Positions 35,159 to 40,872 of a stretch of 40,872 nucleotides of DNA are shown piece after piece (the stretch's first letter is position 1; every line of letters starts with the position of its first letter). Made by a program: the position numbers and the translations under genes. Source of the stretch: an uncultured Thalassovita sp. (GTDB lineage: Bacteria > Bacteroidota > Bacteroidia > Cytophagales > Flammeovirgaceae); NCBI GenBank assembly GCA_937129345.1, contig CAKZMZ010000123.1, positions 1-40,872 of the forward strand, read 5' to 3'. The notes beneath the pieces are model-generated. The model worked only from the letters and a program-made list of their open reading frames with translations, made no database searches and was not told the origin of the DNA.

Positions 35159-37116
35159 GTTTTGCTTTTGCCTTTTTTTGTGGCAGTGCCCTGTTTTTTA
35201 TTTGTTTCGTTTTGTTGACTAGCTTGCAGTGCCTTGATTTCTTCTTCTTTTTGCTGTAGCAACTGCTGTAAGGAATTGGCCTTTTCCTCAGATTGTTTTA
35301 CGGCCATTTGCAGTACTTCCATGTTGGCCTGCATTTCCTCTTCTTGGTCTTTGAGTTGCTTGGTTTGTTGACGACTCCTTTCAAAGCTTTCTTCTAGCTT
35401 CATGCTAGATAGTTTTTCATCGGTTACATCGTAGCCGAGCAAGAGTATCTTGTCAGGATTGTTTTTCCTGTCTTTTATCGTAGTAAAGATACCGCGTATC
35501 CACACATCTTTTCCTTCGTTGCTTTTGAGCGCAAATTCTTCATTGCAGTTTTTAAACTTCAATGCATCTTGCCAAAAGGTGGTTTCTTGGTCAGATGAGA
35601 ATAACTTATCGAAGTTGCTGCATTTTAAATGTTCTAATGAATATCCCGTTTTTTCTTGAAAGTTCTTGTTTAGGTTTTTAACAAGGCCTTTTTGGTCGAG
35701 TTCAACCGAGATAAAACTGAGGTTAATGGCGGCCAAGGTACCTTCCATTTCTGCATTGATTCGAGCAATTTCGCTTTGTGTTTGCGCCATCATCTCCATA
35801 TTTACTTTCATCTCTTCTTCTTGAGATTTCAGTTGCTCGTTCAGCACTTGGGCATCTTTAAGTAATTGGTTAGTCCTGAATTTAGATTTTACTGAGTTGA
35901 GCGAGGTTGCGATTTTTTCAGATACAGACTCTAAAAACTCTTTTTCATATCTTTCAAATTTTTTGAAAGAGGCCACTTCCAATACACCTTGTATATTTTC
36001 CTGAAATTTTAGTGGCACTACCATGATGCTTACGGGTTTAGATTCGCCTAAACCAGAATTTATGCTCACAAAATCTTCTGGAGGGTTATCGATTAAAACA
36101 GTTTCTTTTTGTTGGGCAACTTCCCCTACGATGCCTTCTCCTATCTGGAAAATATGGTTATGCTCTTTAAGCTCTGCTGAGCAACCGTAATTGCCACTCA
36201 TTTCTAATTGGTCATCGTTAAGTACATAAAAGGCAGCTTGTTGGGCATCCATGTACTTTACTATTTTTTGCAGTACATTTTTGGCCAATTCTTCTATGCT
36301 GTTACTCTTGATCAAAATTTCAGAAATTTCTGCAGAACCGGCATTAAGCCATTGGCTAATTCTGTTCTGTTCTCTTATGTTTTTGAGGTTATCGCGCATC
36401 TCCACCAAAGCTTTGCCCATGGCGTCGTTTTCGTTGAGCTCATAGGGGGTATCTAGTTGCTCGTGGGTAATGTCATGGGCCAGTTGGGTATTGGCCTCTA
36501 TATTGAGTTGTTCTTGCAGAAAAATGGCGTTTTTGGCGTCTTTTAAGGTTTGTTTCCTCAAATAAGAAGCAGAGAGCACACATATTAAAAACTGTATAAA
36601 GGCAAAGGAGAAAGCAATGAGCCACTCTCCTGTAGTGATCTCACTGTAAACGGCCTGTGTATAGAAAACGGTGTCTTTATCGAGCAGCCCGGTAAAATCG
36701 AAGAGGATTTTGCCTAAATTGATCAGCATGCCCGTGATATAAAAGCTAAAGAGCACCTTCCAATCCTGAAAGAGGATAAGAGCTGTCATGGAGAGGAAGA
36801 ACACAAAACGGATATAAAAATCTCCGTAAGACTGTATGGTGTATTGCAAGTAAAACATGGCCATAGATATACTGGCCATATGTTTATTGATCGGACTAGA
36901 TGGAGGAAAAACCGCTTTTGAGATGTAAAAAATAGCTAAGTTGATAGCGCCCATTACCACGGCGAGCAATAGATTCTCATAGTAAAAAGCGATGGCAATT
37001 CCCAGAAAATAAAATACCAACAACCCATAGTAAAAAATACTATTGATTCTCTTAAAGTAGGAGTTGGTAAAAATCTCTACTTTCTCTCTAGATGGAACAA
37101 ATTCTTCTAATGTCAT
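35155..37116 (-). CDS. Membrane GAF-PAS sensor protein without an output domain
   Basis: A 653-residue protein. Six transmembrane segments fill about residues 25-210. A coiled coil leads to a GAF domain (about 260-400), with FYVLNDDQLEMSG, IGEGIVGEVAQQKETVLIDNPP and SIMVVPL typical. A second long coiled coil (LLKDAQVLNEQLKSQEEEMKVNMEMMAQTQSEI) precedes a PAS domain (about 460-570, NKNFQEKTGYSLEHL, LLGYDVTDEK). The end is another coiled coil and a K/T-rich tail. No histidine kinase, cyclase or methyl-accepting signature is present, so output must be by partner contact. It is monocistronic and convergent with queA. The ATG at 37116 is the natural start. Confidence 0.85.
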   Translation of the reverse strand: MTLEEFVPSREKVEIFTNSYFKRINSIFYYGLLVFYFLGIAIAFYYENLLLAVVMGAINLAIFYISKAVFPPSSPINKHMASISMAMFYLQYTIQSYGDFYIRFVFFLSMTALILFQDWKVLFSFYITGMLINLGKILFDFTGLLDKDTVFYTQAVYSEITTGEWLIAFSFAFIQFLICVLSASYLRKQTLKDAKNAIFLQEQLNIEANTQLAHDITHEQLDTPYELNENDAMGKALVEMRDNLKNIREQNRISQWLNAGSAEISEILIKSNSIEELAKNVLQKIVKYMDAQQAAFYVLNDDQLEMSGNYGCSAELKEHNHIFQIGEGIVGEVAQQKETVLIDNPPEDFVSINSGLGESKPVSIMVVPLKFQENIQGVLEVASFKKFERYEKEFLESVSEKIATSLNSVKSKFRTNQLLKDAQVLNEQLKSQEEEMKVNMEMMAQTQSEIARINAEMEGTLAAINLSFISVELDQKGLVKNLNKNFQEKTGYSLEHLKCSNFDKLFSSDQETTFWQDALKFKNCNEEFALKSNEGKDVWIRGIFTTIKDRKNNPDKILLLGYDVTDEKLSSMKLEESFERSRQQTKQLKDQEEEMQANMEVLQMAVKQSEEKANSLQQLLQQKEEEIKALQASQQNETNKKQGTATKKGKSKT

Positions 37117-37815
37117 TGGTTTTTGTCCGGTGCCTTAGCTTTAAAAAATCCATAAAAGAAAAAATCCGGTACTGGCGGTATTTCTTAAACCTTGTATTGG
37201 TAACGGCCTACAATAGAGCTTATTTCAAGGGAAAGTTTGTACTTATGCTTTTTTTAAAAGGTTTTTGGAACTGAATTTTGTATTGGTTCCCTCATGGCTA
37301 TTGAGATTTAGTGCTTGGTTAAATGCGTTATGGCTCGCAGTTAGTGGCCTTGCCGAAATTGCCAGTCGGTTGACTAGCAAAAGAACAGTAACAGGGGTGG
37401 CAAGCAAGCATCATAAATGCTCTTCTCATGATCCGCCCATCAAAAAAATGTGCTGGCAGTAAAATTTAAAATAATATTCCTTTGATCCGTCTTTGCTTGT
37501 AGGATATCATCCAAAATAACGTAATGCAAAAAACCTCATTTAGAGTAAAATCAAACAGATGATTAAAATTAACCTTTACCTAGCAATTTAATGTTCAGAA
37601 GGCCCAAAGCCTTTGACCATATTTTTGAATTTTTCTTCAAAAAAGAAAAAAAACTTTAATCTTGATTTTTTAGGTAAAAAGCCGTTTATAGAGCATTTAA
37701 ATCGATTACAATAGAAAATATTTTGAGATTACTATAGATTGGTTTACTTTTAAAATTGCAATTTTTTCTTAAAATTTTATAAAATTACAGATAACCATCT
37801 ATTAATAAGCTAAAT
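37117..37815. other. Gene-poor 0.7-kb gap before the galactose operon
   Basis: I see no convincing gene. A frame at 37265-37462 has no family character, starts with ATG inside a mixed sequence and is likely chance. Bases 37463-37815 are very AT-rich and should hold the promoter of the symporter gene. A TATTTTTG octamer lies at 37620-37627 without a -33, and an AATCGATT dyad at 37700-37707. No single site is strong enough to call. Confidence 0.5.
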
Positions 37816-39483
37816 ATGAATTTTTCTACTATCGATGTAATCGTGTTTATTGGTTACTGTCTTATAATAGTTGCTTTGGGCCTGTGGGTATCCAAAGATA
37901 AGAAAGGCCATAAAAAAGACTCTAAAGACTATTTTTTGGCGAGTAAGTCTTTGCCTTGGTGGGCAATCGGAGCTTCACTCATTGCTTCTAATATTTCGGC
38001 TGAGCAGTTTATTGGCATGTCGGGCTCGGGTTTTGCCATTGGCTTGGCAATCTCAACATATGAGTGGATGGCCGCGGCCACACTTATTATAGTAGGGAAA
38101 TTCTTCCTCCCCATATTCCTAAAGAAAGAAATTTACACCATGCCCCAATTTTTGGAGCAACGGTATAATGAAACGGTGCGTACCATGATGGCTATTTTCT
38201 GGCTCTTGGTGTATGTTTTCGTAAACCTCACTTCAGTATTGTATCTAGGCGCCTTAAGCTTGCAAACTGTAATGGGCATTCCGCTTGGTTATGCCATTGC
38301 GGGTCTTGCCGCTTTTGCCATTATCTATTCAATTTATGGAGGGCTTACCGCCGTTGCATGGACAGACGTGGTACAAGTGGTGTTTTTGATTGCCGGAGGT
38401 TTGGCAACTACCTATTTGGCATTAGATATAGTGGGAGATGGCAGCGCATGGGAAGGCTTCGGATTGTTGAGAAGAGAAGCGGCCGACCACTTTAGCATGA
38501 TATTGAGTGAAGGAGAAATGATGATACCGGATGGGCAAGGGGGCACTCGAGATGCCTATATGGATTTGCCCGGCTTAAGTGTACTTATTGGAGGCATGTG
38601 GATCATTAACTTAAATTATTGGGGCTTTAATCAGTACATTACCCAGCGGGCTTTGGCTGCAAAGAGCTTAGATCAAGCACAACGCGGGGTTATTTTTGCA
38701 GGTTTCCTTAAGTTGGTAATGCCACTGATTGTAGTAATACCGGGCATTGCAGCTTATGTAATCATACAAAATCCGGACATGATGCAGACCATGAGCGAAA
38801 GAATGGGAGTAGATTTTAAAATGGCCTTGACCGATGAGGTTACAGGCTACGTAAAATCTGATAAAGCATATCCTGCTTTGCTTAATCTATTACCGGTCGG
38901 ACTTAAAGGTGTGGCCTTTGCCGCTTTAGCTGCGGCCATCGTTTCCTCATTGGCATCTATGGCAAATAGTACTTCTACTATTTTCACCATGGATATTTAC
39001 AGAAATTACTTTAATAAAACAGCAAGTGAAGATAACTTGGTAAAAACAGGTCGTATTGTTTCACTTATTGCTTTTGCTATTGCAGCTTTTGTTGCTCCGC
39101 AATTGGGTGTTCTCGATCAAGCTTTCCAGTACATTCAAGAATATACAGGCTTTGTTTCGCCGGGTGTTTTTGCCATTTTCTTCTTTGGATTTTTCTGGAA
39201 AAGAACCTCTTCTGCGGCTGCTATGTGGGCAGCTATTTTGACCATTCCGCTTTCTACAGCTTTAAAATTTGGTGCGCCCGAATTACCATTTATAGATAGA
39301 ATGGGTGTGGTTTTCTTGATCATTGCTGTGGTAATTGTCGTGATCAGTTTATTGGGCAAGGAAGAGAAGCATCCTAATGCAGTAGAATTAGAGCCCGGTA
39401 TGTTTAAAACAAGTACAAAATTCAATATTGGTGCTCTTTTGATATGTGGGATTTTGGCTGCACTCTACACTATTTTTTGGTAA
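37816..39483 (+). CDS. Na+/galactose (glucose) symporter of the SGLT/SLC5 family
   Basis: A 555-residue LeuT-fold transporter with about 14 helices. From memory it resembles Vibrio vSGLT closely along its length. The sugar-binding residues seen in vSGLT are kept: Gln64 (NISAEQFIGMSG), Glu83 (TYEWMA), Asn265, Tyr268 and Trp269 (NLNYWGFNQY), Lys283, and Gln in AFQYIQEYTG. The residue before the gating tyrosine is Asn267, where vSGLT has Tyr. An extra loop of about 11 residues (IPDGQGGTRDA) precedes DLPGLSVLIGG. It imports galactose or glucose with sodium. galK follows 15 bp later and galT after that, so galactose is the likely substrate. The ATG at 37816 matches the family start. Confidence 0.95.
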   Translation: MNFSTIDVIVFIGYCLIIVALGLWVSKDKKGHKKDSKDYFLASKSLPWWAIGASLIASNISAEQFIGMSGSGFAIGLAISTYEWMAAATLIIVGKFFLPIFLKKEIYTMPQFLEQRYNETVRTMMAIFWLLVYVFVNLTSVLYLGALSLQTVMGIPLGYAIAGLAAFAIIYSIYGGLTAVAWTDVVQVVFLIAGGLATTYLALDIVGDGSAWEGFGLLRREAADHFSMILSEGEMMIPDGQGGTRDAYMDLPGLSVLIGGMWIINLNYWGFNQYITQRALAAKSLDQAQRGVIFAGFLKLVMPLIVVIPGIAAYVIIQNPDMMQTMSERMGVDFKMALTDEVTGYVKSDKAYPALLNLLPVGLKGVAFAALAAAIVSSLASMANSTSTIFTMDIYRNYFNKTASEDNLVKTGRIVSLIAFAIAAFVAPQLGVLDQAFQYIQEYTGFVSPGVFAIFFFGFFWKRTSSAAAMWAAILTIPLSTALKFGAPELPFIDRMGVVFLIIAVVIVVISLLGKEEKHPNAVELEPGMFKTSTKFNIGALLICGILAALYTIFW

Positions 39484-39498
39484 TGATTCAATGATTCA
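39483..39498 (+). repeat. 8-bp tandem repeat forming linked mini-ORFs before galK
   Basis: ATGATTCA occurs twice in tandem (39483-39490 and 39491-39498) and leads directly into ATGAATTA, the galK start. The repeat creates two MIQ-stop mini-ORFs chained by ATGA overlaps between the symporter stop (TAATG) and galK. Confidence 0.75.
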
Positions 39499-40656
39499 AT
39501 GAATTATACTTCGATTATAAAAAAATTCGAAAAACTCTACCTTAAAGAACCAAGAGTTTTTAGGGCTCCCGGCCGTATTAATTTAATAGGTGAGCATACC
39601 GATTATAATGATGGCTTGGTGCTACCTGCTGCCATAGACCGAGAAATCGTATACGCCCTAGCACCCAATGGCACTGATACTTGTCGGGTTTATGCCATGG
39701 ATTTGGGCGAAGAAGATGAAATTAACCTCAATCAAATCAAAGTTTCTGAAAAGCGATGGAACAATTATTTGATTGGTGTTGTGGCTGTGCTCGAGAATAG
39801 AGGCATTAAAATAGGTGGCTTTGATTGTGTGTTTTCTGGCAATATTCCAATAGGGGGCGGCTTGTCTTCTTCTGCGGCCTTGGAGTGTGGCTTGGGAGTA
39901 GGACTTAATGAGCTTTTCGATTTAAAACTCGATCAGCGTGAAATCGCCTTTATAGCCCAACAGGCAGAGCATGAATACGCAGGAGTTCTTTGCGGTATTA
40001 TGGATCAATTTGCAAGTATGTTCGGCAAAGAAAATCATGTTTTCCGTTTAGATTGCCGCTCTTTAGAAATCGATTATTTTCCCTTTAAACTGGATGATCT
40101 AAAAATTATCTTGTTCGATACGGGCGTATCGCATCAGTTGGCCAGTAGCGAGTATAATAAGCGCAGGGCAGAGTGCGAACAGGGCGTTTCATTCCTGCAA
40201 AAAAACGGACATGACGATGTCTCCTCTTTAAGAGATGTAAGCCAAGAAAAACTTTTGCGCTATAAAGATGAGTTGGACGCTACAGTGCTAAAAAGATGCT
40301 TGTACGTAATAGAGGAGAATAACCGGGTTGTTTTAGCCTGTAAAAAGCTAGAAGAAAAAGATTTTGAGGGATTTGGTGCTTTAATGTATGCCTCACATAA
40401 TGGTTTGAGCCAAGAGTATGAGGTAAGTTGTACCGAGCTAGATTTTTTGGTAGACTATACAAAAGATAAAGAAAACGTTTTAGGTGCTAGAATGATGGGC
40501 GGTGGCTTTGGTGGCTGTACCATCAATTTAGTGAAAGAAGAAGGAATAGAGGAATTTATAAAAAAAATTGAATCTGCCTATCTAAAAGAAACGGGCTTTC
40601 AATTGAAAACCTTTGTGACTGAAATTAAAGAGGGTGCGGGAAAAGTACCTTCTTGA
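39499..40656 (+). CDS. galK: Galactokinase
   Basis: Phosphorylates galactose at C1 with ATP, the first committed step of the Leloir pathway. GHMP-kinase motifs are all there: the galactokinase signature GRINLIGEHTDYNDG (25-39), the ATP loop IPIGGGLSSSAAL (116-128), and the third motif MMGGGFGGCTINL near residue 335. CGIMDQFASMFG carries the active-site Asp. At 385 residues it is normal. The ATG at 39499 follows the symporter stop after 15 bp, through two overlapping mini-ORFs. galT follows after 157 bp. Confidence 0.96.
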   Translation: MNYTSIIKKFEKLYLKEPRVFRAPGRINLIGEHTDYNDGLVLPAAIDREIVYALAPNGTDTCRVYAMDLGEEDEINLNQIKVSEKRWNNYLIGVVAVLENRGIKIGGFDCVFSGNIPIGGGLSSSAALECGLGVGLNELFDLKLDQREIAFIAQQAEHEYAGVLCGIMDQFASMFGKENHVFRLDCRSLEIDYFPFKLDDLKIILFDTGVSHQLASSEYNKRRAECEQGVSFLQKNGHDDVSSLRDVSQEKLLRYKDELDATVLKRCLYVIEENNRVVLACKKLEEKDFEGFGALMYASHNGLSQEYEVSCTELDFLVDYTKDKENVLGARMMGGGFGGCTINLVKEEGIEEFIKKIESAYLKETGFQLKTFVTEIKEGAGKVPS

Positions 40657-40758
40657 TTTTTTATAGATATGTAGCTAAACGAGATTAGCTGCGATCATAC
40701 TACTAGACATCATCCTTATTTATAATTGCGGACGATAAAAGGTTAGTTAGCTAAAAAC

Positions 40759-40795
40759 CAGCAGCAAAATACCAACTGCTGCTTACATCATGTAA
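40759..40795. promoter_or_regulatory. Inverted repeats in the galK-galT gap
   Basis: Two small dyads lie here: AGCAGC (40760-40765) with GCTGCT (40778-40783), and the perfect TTACAT-C-ATGTAA at 40783-40795, 18 bp before the galT start. They could be an operator or mRNA hairpins; there is no T-run. Confidence 0.35.
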
Positions 40796-40813
40796 ATTGA
40801 AACAACCAAGAAA

Positions 40814-40872
40814 ATGCCATCTTTCAATTTTGAAGACCATCCCCATCGCAGATACAATCCTTTAAGTGGCGA
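40814..40872 (+). CDS. galT: Galactose-1-phosphate uridylyltransferase (5' end)
   Basis: Only the first 19 codons are in the window. They read MPSFNFEDHPHRRYNPLSG; the FEDHPHRRYNPL core is the conserved N-terminus of GalT, which exchanges UMP between UDP-glucose and galactose-1-phosphate. The ATG at 40814 is the first in frame before this motif. It follows galK on the same strand, so symporter, kinase and uridylyltransferase form one pathway operon. The gene runs off the right edge. Confidence 0.88.
   Translation, partial: MPSFNFEDHPHRRYNPLSG

Noticed and set aside
37265-37462. Open frame of 65 codons in the gap before the galactose operon
   Set aside because: No family character, no promoter or terminator, and composition unlike its neighbours. 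Probably chance.
37620-37627. TATTTTTG as -7 element for the symporter gene
   Set aside because: No -33 element at 19 bp, and such octamers are frequent in AT-rich DNA. Mentioned in the gap entry only.
37700-37707. AATCGATT dyad as operator of the galactose operon
   Set aside because: Only 8 bp of perfect symmetry in a very AT-rich region, expected by chance.

Overview
The window is about 41 kb of a Bacteroidota chromosome, most like a marine member of the Cytophagales. The evidence is: a C-terminal type IX secretion (T9SS) sorting domain in the first gene, a fused CcoN-CcoO cbb3 oxidase subunit, a FecR-type anti-sigma factor with the Bacteroidota-specific C-terminal extension, a LytS/LytTR two-component pair, starts without clear Shine-Dalgarno sequences, and promoters of the TTG-N19-TAnnTTTG type (one textbook copy at 19705-19735). 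No tRNA, rRNA, CRISPR array, insertion sequence or prophage gene was seen. Most of the window looks like ordinary core genome.

Layout. 1-1122: 3' end of a secreted PKD/Ig-repeat protein. 1249-6510 (minus): a DUF349 gene split by an apparent one-base frameshift, a YqgE/AlgH protein and polyphosphate kinase Ppk1. 6751-9315: a surface lipoprotein with six fasciclin domains. 9603-12205: a LytS-type kinase, a LytTR regulator and two small membrane-associated proteins. 12311-14172 (minus): a MOSC protein, a protein resembling the DNA polymerase III psi subunit, an A-type Fe-S carrier and an unknown. 14377-19550 (minus): 5-oxoprolinase and O-succinylhomoserine sulfhydrylase, so glutathione/amino-acid and methionine metabolism. 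19798-22137: ECF sigma factor, FecR and MoaC. 22361-29193: cbb3 oxidase cluster, a small membrane ORF followed by ccoS-ccoNO-ccoQ-ccoP-ccoG-ccoH and a TauE/SafE-like protein. 29330-32392: an exported unknown, MtaB, a zincin-like lipoprotein and a DUF1801 protein. 32670-37116: PyrD, QueA and a membrane GAF-PAS sensor. 37816-40872: a Na+/galactose symporter, galactokinase and the start of galT, which form a galactose uptake and Leloir-pathway operon running off the window.

How genes work together. The cco cluster encodes a high-affinity terminal oxidase together with assembly factors. Three TGA-N6-TCA dyads of CRP/FNR type lie in its non-coding DNA, which suggests oxygen or redox control. The galactose operon couples sodium-driven uptake to phosphorylation and uridylyl transfer. 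Its symporter-galK junction has an unusual chain of overlapping stop and start codons.

Most worth a second look are the psi-like protein at 12823-13317, the FNR-like dyads around the cco genes, the codon relay before galK and the frameshift in the DUF349 gene. I did not find a clearly new multi-gene defence or mobile system here.
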